Below are positions 15,935-24,500 of a stretch of DNA of 64,000 bases, in pieces. How positions within the stretch are numbered: position 1 is the stretch's first letter; every line of letters begins with the position of its first letter. Made by a program: the position numbers and the translations under genes. Source of the stretch: RHLJ01 sp048058975 (lineage in GTDB: Bacteria; Bacteroidota; Rhodothermia; Balneolales; Balneolaceae); assembly GCA_048058975.1 (NCBI GenBank), contig JBLLNP010000008.1:98753-162752 (forward strand). Direction: 5' to 3'. The notes beneath the pieces are model-generated. The model searched no databases. It saw nothing but the letters and a program-made list of their open reading frames with translations, and had not been told where the DNA came from.

Positions 15935-17347
15935 CTATTTAATTAAAGTAAATCTCTTTATTTCAGAAAACGCTCCCGCATCCAGTCGGTAAAAGTAAAT
16001 TCCTGAAGAAAGAGTGGAGGCATCAAAACTCATTTCATGTACCCCTGTTGTTAGTTGTTTATCTACCAACACAGTCATCATTCTTCCTAAGGCATCAAAA
16101 ATGGTAAGAGTGACATTCTCAGGCTTATCCAACTCGAAAGAAATAGTGGTAGTCGGGTTGAACGGATTGGGATAGTTTTGGTGCAGTTTTATGGAAGAGG
16201 GAGTTTCTTTAGGTTCTTCATTAGAAACAGGAAGTTTTTTGAGAGAGGTAACCGCTTTCGTTTCTGTATTTACTTCAAAAAGTTCATCGGTTGTAAGAAC
16301 GTAAAGAACATCGGAGTTGGGCTTTTTGTAGAGGCCTTTTATTGTGTAATCAAATACGACTAACTGATCAAAAGAGACACCAAAATTATTTGAAAGATAT
16401 ATTGAGGAAGAATCTGAAATTAATAGTTCGCCAGAATCCCCAGGATCAGTTTCAACAAACTGTAGTAGCCCTAAGCTACTAGGCAAATTCAAGGATATCC
16501 AGGAATCGTTTCTACCGTAATCTTCTGATTTAGAAAGCTTTCTGGTAGTATCAAAATGTAAGGCGTAAACAATTGAAGGACTTGAATCGAATCGAAGAGT
16601 AGAAGTATTTAGACTTGGGATTATTACTTCAAAGGATGAAGCTTTGAGAGAATCGGATATACTTTTTGCATAATACATGGAATCAACTATCGGATGAATA
16701 GCCAATAAGTCAAAACCTATTTTTATGCTATCGATAAAATCAAAATAATCGCCTGAACCGTCTTCATAGCCCTCATAATCTTTCTCTTCAAAAAATGGCC
16801 AATTTTCTGGACCTGATGGAAGTCGTACATAGGAATCTACAGTTATTGAATACACCAGAATGGAGTTCTTGTCATTTTCTTGATGTATTCCATATTGATC
16901 CCATTGAATGTTCCGGCTCATAGGGTTACGTTTGATGAAACAAGAAAAATAAAAGGGAAAGTATTTCTCTGAAAAACTTTCTAAAGAGTTGTAGCATTCC
17001 CAACTTGAGTTATAGATTCTTTTTTTAGGATCGTTATTCAAAAAGGTGTAGCTCCTAACTGAAGTTCCATCATAAATACCTGGTATACACCACTCACTCC
17101 AACCACTTCGGATTGCTATTGAATCACTTAAGATTGATGTGTCAAAGTGATGGATATTATTATTTTTACCTTTTGCGACGTAGCTATCGTTAGCTTCGCT
17201 ACATTGAAAAGAAGTTTCCTCATACATCCTATAAAACAAATGCGTAGTCCCGGTAGAATCTTCCATGCCTTTTAGTTCGTGGAAGTATTTCTCTTGAGCA
17301 GTTAATGAAATCGGGAATAGCAAAAGAAGGATGAGAAGCTTTTTCAT
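15935..17347 (-). CDS. secreted T9SS-type C-terminal-domain protein, tandem paralogue 3
   Basis: The first of the three in transcription order. I place the start at ATG 17347 (MKKLLILLLLFPISLTAQ), which aligns with the starts of the two sisters; the open frame continues 11 codons further upstream to 17380. It has the same N-terminal EKYFHELKGMEDSTGTTHLF block, a divergent middle, a SEDYGRNDSWISLNLP propeller-like segment and the YPNPFNP sorting module ending SEIKRFTLIK. Family and function are unknown beyond secretion and probable type IX handling. Confidence 0.84.
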   Translation of the reverse strand: MKKLLILLLLFPISLTAQEKYFHELKGMEDSTGTTHLFYRMYEETSFQCSEANDSYVAKGKNNNIHHFDTSILSDSIAIRSGWSEWCIPGIYDGTSVRSYTFLNNDPKKRIYNSSWECYNSLESFSEKYFPFYFSCFIKRNPMSRNIQWDQYGIHQENDKNSILVYSITVDSYVRLPSGPENWPFFEEKDYEGYEDGSGDYFDFIDSIKIGFDLLAIHPIVDSMYYAKSISDSLKASSFEVIIPSLNTSTLRFDSSPSIVYALHFDTTRKLSKSEDYGRNDSWISLNLPSSLGLLQFVETDPGDSGELLISDSSSIYLSNNFGVSFDQLVVFDYTIKGLYKKPNSDVLYVLTTDELFEVNTETKAVTSLKKLPVSNEEPKETPSSIKLHQNYPNPFNPTTTISFELDKPENVTLTIFDALGRMMTVLVDKQLTTGVHEMSFDASTLSSGIYFYRLDAGAFSEIKRFTLIK

Positions 17348-17441
17348 AGCAACAGGCTCTTGGTTTATCGGAACATACAAAAAGAGCCTGTCTAAGTCAT
17401 ATTAACTTTCAATCTCATTGCTAAAGTTTATATCATCAGCT

Positions 17442-18613
17442 ATGAGTCGCTTTTATTCATATCTCAATTCTGCTGTAAAAATCCTATCAGAATATGACGG
17501 GAAAACTCCTTTTTCGTTGTTCCTTAAACAGTTCTTTTCAAAGAATAAGAAATATGGTTCCAGAGACCGGAGGCTTATCTCGGATTATTGCTACCAGTAT
17601 TTCAGGCTGAGTAGGGCCTTCACCAATAAAACTATGGAAGAGCGACTTTTGATTGGACGCTTTTTATGTAGTACATCTGCAAACCATATGTTGGAAGTTC
17701 ACAGACCGGAATGGAATGAAGCCGCGGGTTTGGCTAAAGAAGCTAAATTCAAAATGCTCGGAGTAGATGGAGAAACACTATGGGATCAGCAATTTCCATG
17801 GAAGGATGAGTTAAGCAATGGGATAGACTTTAAAGCATTTGCAGAATCTCATTTTTTAAAACCCGACGTTTTTCTACGAATCCGTCCCGGAAAAAAAGAC
17901 ACCGTTAAGTTGAAGCTTAAGGGACATCATATTCAGTTCAAGGAAATCGCGGAAAACTCCCTTTCAGTCGAATCGAATTCAAAGTTGGATGAAGTTCTTG
18001 GAATCGACAAGGAAGTTGTCGTTCAGGATTTTAGTTCGCAAAGGGTAGGAACATTTCTTTCAGATGTTTTTTTAGAGGAGAATGTAAGGGTCTGGGATTG
18101 CTGTGCAGCGAGTGGAGGTAAGTCCATTATGGCTTACGATATGAATCCAACCATCCAACTTACGGTTTCTGATGTTAGGGAATCGATTCTGCATAATTTA
18201 AAAAACAGGTTTGAAACGGCCGGAATTGCGAATTATGATAGCTTTCAGGTTGATCTATCCCAACCTCAATCTATTCTCAATACTCCTTTTGATGTAATTA
18301 TTGCAGATGTCCCATGCACGGGAAGCGGAACATGGGGCAGAACTCCGGAACAGCTATATTATTTTGAGGAACCAAAGATTGAGGAATATGCCAGTCTTCA
18401 AAAAAAGATTGTATCTAATGCACTTCCGCATCTAAAAAAGGTGGATATCTGGCCTATATTACTTGTTCTGTCTTTAAAAAGGAGAACGAAGAGAACGTGG
18501 AGTACTTAATGGAGGAATTTGAGCTGGAGAGAATTGGTCAGGAGCTACTTCTTGGCTACGATCGAAAAGCAGATTCTATGTTTGTTTCGGTATTAAGAAA
18601 AGCTGTTAGCTAA
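17442..18613 (+). CDS. RsmB/NSUN-type rRNA cytosine-C5 methyltransferase, -1 frameshift at 18434-18440
   Basis: A SAM-dependent 16S rRNA m5C methyltransferase-like protein. From ATG 17442 (MSRFYSYLNSAVKIL) it has an N-terminal NusB-like region, motif I (WDCCAASGGKS) and motif IV IIADVPCTGSGTWGRTPE. After HLKK the frame-0 protein runs into 22 unrelated residues and stops at 18509. In the -1 frame the sequence continues GGYLAYITCSVFKKENEENVEYL through to a stop at 18611-18613, restoring the TCS motif that holds the catalytic Cys. The full product would be about 390 aa. The switch lies on CTA AAA AAG, an in-phase A AAA AAG heptamer. It is either programmed frameshifting, a one-base deletion, or a sequencing error. 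Confidence 0.8.
18434..18440 (+). other. in-phase A AAA AAG slippery heptamer at the methyltransferase frame switch
   Basis: Frame-0 codons are CTA AAA AAG GTG. Slipping back one base reads CTA AAA AAG then GGT GGA TAT, which gives the expected LKKGGYLAY of this family. A AAA AAG is the classic bacterial -1 slippery site (as in dnaX). I see no convincing internal Shine-Dalgarno upstream and only weak pairing downstream. Confidence 0.55.
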
Positions 18614-18700
18614 TAGCTAAAAGCTTGCAACTAAAATACTATCTCACTCTCAACTTTAATATCTTTACGCTCTTTAACTCTCGACAGAAAATATTACTGA

Positions 18701-20149
18701 ATGAGCACGATTGCGCACGAACGTTTTGAGGCCGTGATTGGCCTTGAGGTCCACGCCCAGCTATTAACAAAAAGTAAAGCTTTTGCACCTGTTGCTGCTA
18801 TTTATGGAGAAGCACCTAATACACAGGTTACCCCGCTTTGCTTAGGACATCCGGGAACACTTCCGGTTGTTAATGAAAATCTGGTTCGTTACATCATTAA
18901 GATGGGATTGGCCACGAATTGTGGTATTGCTCCCAAATCCATTTTCGCCAGAAAGAATTATTTCTATCCTGATTTACCGAAAGGCTATCAAATCTCTCAG
19001 TTCGATACTCCGATTTGCCATGATGGCTACGTTGATATTGAATTGGAAGACTACAACAAGCGAATTGGTCTGACAAGAATTCACATGGAAGAAGATGCCG
19101 GGAAGTCTATTCACGATCAGGACCCCTACAACACACTTGTGGATTTAAACAGAGCAGGCACACCATTGATTGAGATTGTGTCTGAGCCGGATTTACGAAC
19201 TCCTCAGGAAGCTTATGCGTACCTAACAAAGATTAAGCAGATTGTCCAATACCTTGAGATTTGTGATGGTAATATGGAAGAGGGGAGCTTACGTTGTGAT
19301 GCAAACGTTTCTGTACGTCCACGTGGTCAGGAGAAATTCGGAACCCGGACTGAGCTCAAAAACATGAACTCTTTTCGCAATGTTGAAAAAGCAATTGAGT
19401 ATGAAATTTATCGCCAGATTGAATTGATTGAAGGTGGGGGAGAAGTAGTACAACAAACAAGGCTTTGGGATACTTCCAAAATGCAATCCCGACCAATGCG
19501 TTCTAAAGAGGAAGCTCATGATTATCGTTATTTCCCGGAGCCGGATCTTCCGCCGATCATTGTAACGTCGGAGATGCTGGATGAAATAAAAGCAGAGTTA
19601 CCCGAACTCGCTGATGTACGCCAAAAGCGGTTTGTAAAAGAATTTGGAATGAGTGAGGTAGATGCGGTAACAATAACAGAAAGCAGGTACTTGGCCGATT
19701 ATTTTGAGTCGGTAGCAGAATATTCCGGTAATGCGAAGGCTGCTTCAAATATCGTTTTGAGCGAAGTGCTTAGGGTACTAAATGAGCAAAGTATCGATAT
19801 TGGCGAGTTCTCAATCACTCCCCAAAAACTTTCAGAACTCATTAAACTGAAAGAAGAAGACAAGATTAATTCTTCAGCCATGCAGGCAATCTTCAATGAA
19901 ATGTTGAATTCGGATCAATCTGCTGAAGAACTAGCTAAGGAAATGAACTTAATTCAGGTTTCTGATTCTGGATTTCTCGAAGAACTGGTTGATGAAATCA
20001 TTGCTAATAATCCCGATGAAGTTCAGCGCTATAAAGAAGGAAAAAAACAATTAATGGGCTTTTTTGTCGGTCAGGCAATGAAAGCATCACAAGGAAAAGC
20101 AAATCCCAAAATGGTTACCCAAATGGTTTCCAAAAAACTGGAAGGGTAA
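18701..20149 (+). CDS. gatB: aspartyl/glutamyl-tRNA amidotransferase subunit B
   Basis: This 482-aa subunit of GatCAB phosphorylates and amidates mischarged Glu-tRNAGln or Asp-tRNAAsn. It has the family start VIGLEVHAQL (about 13-22), the kinase-domain signature DLNRAGTPLIEIVSEPD, the CDANVSVR block, and a C-terminal GatB/YqeY helical domain ending FVGQAMKASQGKANP. Length is normal. GatA and GatC are not in the window. It may be co-transcribed with the lipoprotein gene that begins 10 bases downstream. Confidence 0.97.
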   Translation: MSTIAHERFEAVIGLEVHAQLLTKSKAFAPVAAIYGEAPNTQVTPLCLGHPGTLPVVNENLVRYIIKMGLATNCGIAPKSIFARKNYFYPDLPKGYQISQFDTPICHDGYVDIELEDYNKRIGLTRIHMEEDAGKSIHDQDPYNTLVDLNRAGTPLIEIVSEPDLRTPQEAYAYLTKIKQIVQYLEICDGNMEEGSLRCDANVSVRPRGQEKFGTRTELKNMNSFRNVEKAIEYEIYRQIELIEGGGEVVQQTRLWDTSKMQSRPMRSKEEAHDYRYFPEPDLPPIIVTSEMLDEIKAELPELADVRQKRFVKEFGMSEVDAVTITESRYLADYFESVAEYSGNAKAASNIVLSEVLRVLNEQSIDIGEFSITPQKLSELIKLKEEDKINSSAMQAIFNEMLNSDQSAEELAKEMNLIQVSDSGFLEELVDEIIANNPDEVQRYKEGKKQLMGFFVGQAMKASQGKANPKMVTQMVSKKLEG

Positions 20150-20159
20150 AATTACGACT

Positions 20160-21515
20160 ATGAAACAATTTATTTGGACAGCACTAATCGCTGTATTATT
20201 TGGAACTGCGTGTTCTGCAGAGCAGGAAAAAGAAATCAAGCCAACACAGTTTTCGGTACAACTTTCAGTTGCAGATTCGATAGATCAGACCGGAGATTTT
20301 TCAGGTTTTGAAGTACTTGTATTCAGCCGCACAAATCCTTCTGCTGCTGCAGACACCGTATTTTATGGAACTACTGACAGCACCGGTTCTTTGAAAGGTG
20401 TCATTACTATTGAACAAGAGGGAGCTTTCCCTGTTCAGATAACTAGGAATGGAGTTAATCTGGGGGCTCTCAGGATATTATTGGCAGGTGGAGATACGGT
20501 ACATGTAAAAGGAGAATTTCCGGAATTCGAACAAACATACAGTGTGGATTCCCGGGAAGCTCGTGCAATGAAACAGTATGAGAGGGTGAACAATGGGTAT
20601 CAACGAACCAATCGCTTTATTTTTGCAGGCCAGATAGCAGACTCGCTGATTCCTGTTGAACTTCAGAAATGGGTGGATTTGTTTTGGTTGGTACACCAGG
20701 ATCAAAAAGGAACATTTGCCTCTAAATTTGCATTAGAAAGTACCATAGATTTGCTTAGCCGCTTTGATCAAGCTCAGATGTTTGAAAAACTCAATCAATC
20801 CTTTGAAGAAGATCTGGCTTTTGGACTGGCAATTACGGTTGGTAAACAATATGTAGCCGGGCTTAAGGGGCTTGAGGCTTCAGTTGCATATATGGATTCG
20901 GTCAAAGACTTAACTAAAAATAAAGAAATTCATCAAGCGATAGAGCAGTCAGTTATCAAACTTTATTTTGATAGTGCCCGTGTAGAACTGGCACGAGAAT
21001 TATTTTCAGAGTTCGAATCTGACTATATCAAAAAAGAGGAAGAACCTTCATTCTGGTATAAAAATATGCGGTTCGAACTTACCTATCTGGCTCCAGGTAT
21101 GGAACTTCCTCCTTTCGAGATCATTACTACAGAAGGAGATACCGTGAACAACCAAAGTATGATGGGAACGGCTTATATCCTGGAATTCACCTTGATGGCA
21201 AACACATTATACCAGCAACAGTACGATGAAGCAACGGTGATTTATCAGCTATATAACCCTCAAGGACTCGAGTACTACACCATACCTTTTGACCAAAGTT
21301 CAAATACAATCATTGCTTTCTTCCAGGAAAGAGATCGGTTCTGGGAGTTGGCTGATCCTCCTTCGTTTAACAAAAAAGATTTTGTGGAAGATTTCAATGT
21401 ACAATATTTCCCCACTCGGATTCTGGTTGATAAGGAAGGTAATATTGTAAGAAAATTTGTGGGAGAAGAATTCGAAGATATGATCCCATCCATCACTGAA
21501 ACTTTAAAAAAGTAA
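20160..21515 (+). CDS. TlpA/thioredoxin-fold lipoprotein without a CXXC motif
   Basis: A 451-aa protein with lipobox FGTAC (Cys18). An N-terminal beta-rich region (about 30-120; TTDSTGSLKGVITIEQEG) resembles DUF4369-type domains. The C-terminal ~140 residues begin GMELPPFEIITTEGDTV and end TRILVDKEGNIVRKFVGEEFEDMI, the usual TlpA/AhpC thioredoxin-like frame. Where the redox CXXC would be, the sequence reads EFTLMANTLYQQQ with no Cys, so it cannot act as a standard disulfide reductase. It lies between gatB and tpiA with 10-base gaps on both sides. Confidence 0.82.
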   Translation: MKQFIWTALIAVLFGTACSAEQEKEIKPTQFSVQLSVADSIDQTGDFSGFEVLVFSRTNPSAAADTVFYGTTDSTGSLKGVITIEQEGAFPVQITRNGVNLGALRILLAGGDTVHVKGEFPEFEQTYSVDSREARAMKQYERVNNGYQRTNRFIFAGQIADSLIPVELQKWVDLFWLVHQDQKGTFASKFALESTIDLLSRFDQAQMFEKLNQSFEEDLAFGLAITVGKQYVAGLKGLEASVAYMDSVKDLTKNKEIHQAIEQSVIKLYFDSARVELARELFSEFESDYIKKEEEPSFWYKNMRFELTYLAPGMELPPFEIITTEGDTVNNQSMMGTAYILEFTLMANTLYQQQYDEATVIYQLYNPQGLEYYTIPFDQSSNTIIAFFQERDRFWELADPPSFNKKDFVEDFNVQYFPTRILVDKEGNIVRKFVGEEFEDMIPSITETLKK

Positions 21516-21525
21516 ATCAAAAACT

Positions 21526-22293
21526 ATGCGTCGATTTTTAATAGCCGGAAACTGGAAAATGAATTGTGGTCCTTCTGATGCAGCGGGGCTTCTGGAAGGA
21601 TTAAAAGAGCAAAAATCTGAAGTGTCGGAAGATGTGGATGTGTTGGTGTGTCCTCCTTTTGTATCGCTTTCAATGTCAGTGAATTATCTGCATGATACAG
21701 ATATTCAGGTTGGGGCTCAGAATTTTCATTTCGAAGATAACGGAGCTTATACAGGTGAGATAAGTGCGACTATGCTCACAGAGGCAGGGTGTGCGTATGT
21801 AATTATCGGGCATTCTGAGCGCAGACAATATTTCGGCGAAAGTGATGAATCAGTAAACAAGAAAACACGAAAAGCACTCGAAGGTGAGTTAGTTCCGGTG
21901 GTTTGTGTCGGTGAATCTCTTGAGCAACGTAAAGAAGGAATACATTTTGATTTGGTGAAAGACCAGGTAACCGCCGCTTTTTCCGGAATAAATGAAATAG
22001 ATGCGCTTGATGTGGTAATCGCCTACGAACCTATCTGGGCCATTGGAACCGGTGAGACGGCATCTCCCGAACAGGCTCAGGAAATGCACGCACACATTCG
22101 GTCAGTTTTAACAGGTTTGTATGATGAAGAGACTGCGGAAGGAATACGTATTCTTTACGGCGGAAGTATGAAACCCGGCAACGCGGAAGAATTGCTTGGT
22201 CAGAAAGATGTAGATGGTGGATTGATTGGTGGTGCAAGCCTGGATGCTAAGGGCTTTGCTGAGATCATTACCATAGCTGAGAAATTATCATAA
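21526..22293 (+). CDS. tpiA: triosephosphate isomerase
   Basis: This 255-aa glycolytic enzyme interconverts dihydroxyacetone phosphate and glyceraldehyde 3-phosphate. Catalytic residues are in place: Asn9 and Lys11 (AGNWKMN), His96 (IGHSERR) and Glu168 (AYEPIWAIGTG), with the phosphate-binding YGGSMKPGNA and GGLIGGASL loops near the end. Length is standard for the dimeric enzyme. It lies in a plus-strand run with gatB and the lipoprotein and is followed by a palindromic repeat element. Confidence 0.98.
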   Translation: MRRFLIAGNWKMNCGPSDAAGLLEGLKEQKSEVSEDVDVLVCPPFVSLSMSVNYLHDTDIQVGAQNFHFEDNGAYTGEISATMLTEAGCAYVIIGHSERRQYFGESDESVNKKTRKALEGELVPVVCVGESLEQRKEGIHFDLVKDQVTAAFSGINEIDALDVVIAYEPIWAIGTGETASPEQAQEMHAHIRSVLTGLYDEETAEGIRILYGGSMKPGNAEELLGQKDVDGGLIGGASLDAKGFAEIITIAEKLS

Positions 22294-22306
22294 ATACACC
22301 AATGAA

Positions 22307-22391
22307 GTCATTCTGAGCATTCTTTCGAAGGATCTGCACAAATTTTAAAGTTAAAAAATTTGTGCAGACTCTTCGCTTCGCTCTGAGTGAC
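22307..22391. repeat. interspersed palindromic repeat (copy A)
   Basis: Outer arms GTCATTCTGAGC and GCTCTGAGTGAC are imperfect inverted copies. The inner arms TCTGCACAAATTTT and AAAATTTGTGCAGA are a perfect 14-bp pair. It fills the gap between tpiA and purD and is related to 25527-25616; REP-like elements of this kind are common in Bacteroidota-type genomes. It could also end the tpiA transcript. Confidence 0.75.
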
Positions 22392-22409
22392 TTACAATTT
22401 TTAGTTTAA

Positions 22410-23690
22410 ATGCCAATCAACGTACTACTAATAGGAAGCGGCGGTCGTGAACATGCACTTGCCTGGGGAATAGCTAAATCAGCCAAACTTGGAAAGCTAT
22501 TTACTGCGCCAGGAAATCCAGGAACATCCGAGTTGGGCGACAATGTAGTACTTGATGTTTCTGACCATGAAGCTGTCTGGGGCTTTATCCAAACAAATTC
22601 CGTTGATCTTACCGTAGTAGGTCCCGAACAACCTTTGGTTGATGGAATTGCAGATTTTCTTGAGGAGAAAGGGCATTCTGTATTTGGACCAAAGAAACAG
22701 GCCGCGATGTTGGAAGGAAGTAAAGAGTTCGCCAAAGACTTCATGAAGCGGCATTCGATTCCAACCGCGAAATACGAAGTATTTAGTAAGGATGAGTTTG
22801 ATAAAGCCGCGGAATACATCAAACAAGAAGGGAAGTATCCGGTTGTATTAAAAGCAGATGGATTGGCTGCCGGCAAAGGAGTGTTGATCCCGGAATCCGA
22901 AGAAGAAGCATTGGAAGCTCTGGAAGAATTAAAAAGCGGGTCATTGAGTGGTGCGGCATCGCGGTTAGTAATCGAAGAATTTATGGAAGGTGAAGAGGCT
23001 TCAGTATTCGCGATTTGTGATGGAGATTCCTTTAAAGTGATCGGCAATGCCCAGGATCATAAACGAGTGGGAGAAAGAGATACCGGCCTGAATACTGGCG
23101 GAATGGGAGCATATTCTCCTGCACCCATTGCCACACCCGAAATACTTAAAATCACTGAAAAGGAGATCATCAAGCCAACTATTGATGGAATGAAAGCGGA
23201 AGGCTATCCGTACCAGGGATTTTTATATGTAGGTTTGATGATAACTTCTGAAGGGCCAAAGGTAGTGGAATATAATTGCCGTTTTGGTGATCCTGAATGT
23301 CAGGTGATTATTCCCAGAATGAAATCAGATTTACTTGAAGTAATCTATTCCTGCACACAGGGAGAACTTGGAGCAACAGAAATAGAATTCGACAACCAAT
23401 ATCGTTGCACGGTTGTACTTACTTCAGGCGGTTATCCGGAAGCCTATGAGAAAGGAAAAGAGATCACCGGAGTAGAGAATGTACAAGTTGCGTTGGTGTT
23501 TCATGCCGGAACAAAAAAAGAAGCCGGGAAATTGTTAACAAACGGCGGGCGTGTGTTGAATGTGGTTGGTTCCGGGAATACATTGCAAGAAGCGATAGTC
23601 AGCACTTATTCAGAAGTTGAAAAAATCCACTTTGAGAAAGTCTATTTCCGGCGCGATATTGGAGCGAAAGGATTAAAACACCTCGGATAA
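22410..23690 (+). CDS. purD: phosphoribosylamine-glycine ligase (GAR synthetase)
   Basis: This 426-aa ATP-grasp enzyme joins glycine to phosphoribosylamine in purine synthesis. It opens with the GSGGREHALAWG motif (8-19), has VVLKADGLAAGKGV in the ATP-grasp fold, EFMEGEEASVFAICDG, the DHKRVGERDTGLNTGGMGAYSP substrate loop (given as KRVGERDTGLNTGGMGAYSP) and the metal-binding YNCRFGDPECQV. It is full-length. With purE and purK it is the third purine gene here, though not in one operon. Confidence 0.97.
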   Translation: MPINVLLIGSGGREHALAWGIAKSAKLGKLFTAPGNPGTSELGDNVVLDVSDHEAVWGFIQTNSVDLTVVGPEQPLVDGIADFLEEKGHSVFGPKKQAAMLEGSKEFAKDFMKRHSIPTAKYEVFSKDEFDKAAEYIKQEGKYPVVLKADGLAAGKGVLIPESEEEALEALEELKSGSLSGAASRLVIEEFMEGEEASVFAICDGDSFKVIGNAQDHKRVGERDTGLNTGGMGAYSPAPIATPEILKITEKEIIKPTIDGMKAEGYPYQGFLYVGLMITSEGPKVVEYNCRFGDPECQVIIPRMKSDLLEVIYSCTQGELGATEIEFDNQYRCTVVLTSGGYPEAYEKGKEITGVENVQVALVFHAGTKKEAGKLLTNGGRVLNVVGSGNTLQEAIVSTYSEVEKIHFEKVYFRRDIGAKGLKHLG

Positions 23691-23696
23691 TAAAGT

Positions 23697-24500
23697 TTGA
23701 ATATCAAGGGGACAAATACAAGTAAGAAACAGAGTCCCTTCCTGAGACCTGCCTATCGGTCAGGTAGGGGGGATTTCCCCGAAGGGATGCCTTCGGCAAG
23801 GGCGGTGTGTCTATTGGCAATTAATCTTTTTATTTCTTTCTCTTTGTCAGCCCAACAAAGTTCTGTTTCACAAAAAATCATCTATACAGGGCTTGATAAT
23901 CCAACCTCCATTTACGCAACACAGCAGCATCTTTTTGTTGTGGAATCAGGTAAGCACCGAATTTTGAAGTTAGATCATAACGGAAAAATTATTGAAACTC
24001 TGGGTGGACTGGGTACTGGAGACTATGAGTTTGATACTCCTATTGATATTGACGCCACAAACGGACTTAAGATTTATGTTTCTGACTACCGGAACAATCG
24101 GGTTCAGGTTTTTGATAGAAGATTTCAATATTTGACCACCATTACCGCTTCAAGAGAACAACGAAAAATCAGGCCAACTCAACTGGTTGTGAACGATTTT
24201 GGAGAACTTTTTCTCTACGATGAGGCATCCAAAGCTATTTTGAAATACGATGAGAATGGGAGTTTAAGAAATCAATTTAGTTTTACTGGACCAGTAACAG
24301 AAATATCAGAATTCGAAAATGGGATTGATATCTTTCAAATTAGTACAAATACCTCAGTTGAAATGTCTTGGAATGGTATTTTTAGCCCAAAATTTATAGT
24401 TGAATACTTACTTATGGACTATGTTGTGGTTTCAAGGACTGATAATTATGAATTTAAACTATTTCCTACTTCAATAGTGAGAAGATCGTTAAGTGAATAG
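23697..24500 (+). CDS. secreted NHL-like beta-propeller protein with a repeat-disrupted N-terminus
   Basis: A 267-aa open frame. After an exported-looking segment (VCLLAINLFISFSLSAQ, cleavage near SA-Q) come NHL-type blades: GLDNPTSIYATQQHLFVVES, HRILKLDHNGKIIETLGG, DTPIDIDATNGLKIYVSD and NNRVQVFDRRFQ. It has about four blades, which is short for a closed propeller. The start is uncertain: a TTG at 23697, 6 bases after purD, is far from the hydrophobic core, and in between lies hairpin-rich repeat DNA (about 23745-23815) that encodes an unlikely stretch. The repeat seems to have inserted into the signal-peptide region and stayed in frame. The gene overlaps the LuxE-like gene by 8 bases. Confidence 0.65.
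   Translation: MNIKGTNTSKKQSPFLRPAYRSGRGDFPEGMPSARAVCLLAINLFISFSLSAQQSSVSQKIIYTGLDNPTSIYATQQHLFVVESGKHRILKLDHNGKIIETLGGLGTGDYEFDTPIDIDATNGLKIYVSDYRNNRVQVFDRRFQYLTTITASREQRKIRPTQLVVNDFGELFLYDEASKAILKYDENGSLRNQFSFTGPVTEISEFENGIDIFQISTNTSVEMSWNGIFSPKFIVEYLLMDYVVVSRTDNYEFKLFPTSIVRRSLSE
23745..23812. repeat. hairpin-rich repeat element inside the N-terminal coding region
   Basis: The stretch holds several short inverted pairs: ACCTG...CAGGT, TCCCC-GAA-GGGA and TGCC-TTC-GGCA. It is more GC-rich than its surroundings and resembles interspersed palindromic repeats of Bacteroidota-type genomes. It sits between the start codon and the hydrophobic core of the signal peptide. Confidence 0.5.

Noticed and set aside
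22406..23047. 213-aa open frame antisense to purD
   Set aside because: Shadow of the ATP-grasp gene; Ser/Asn-rich composition without domain features.
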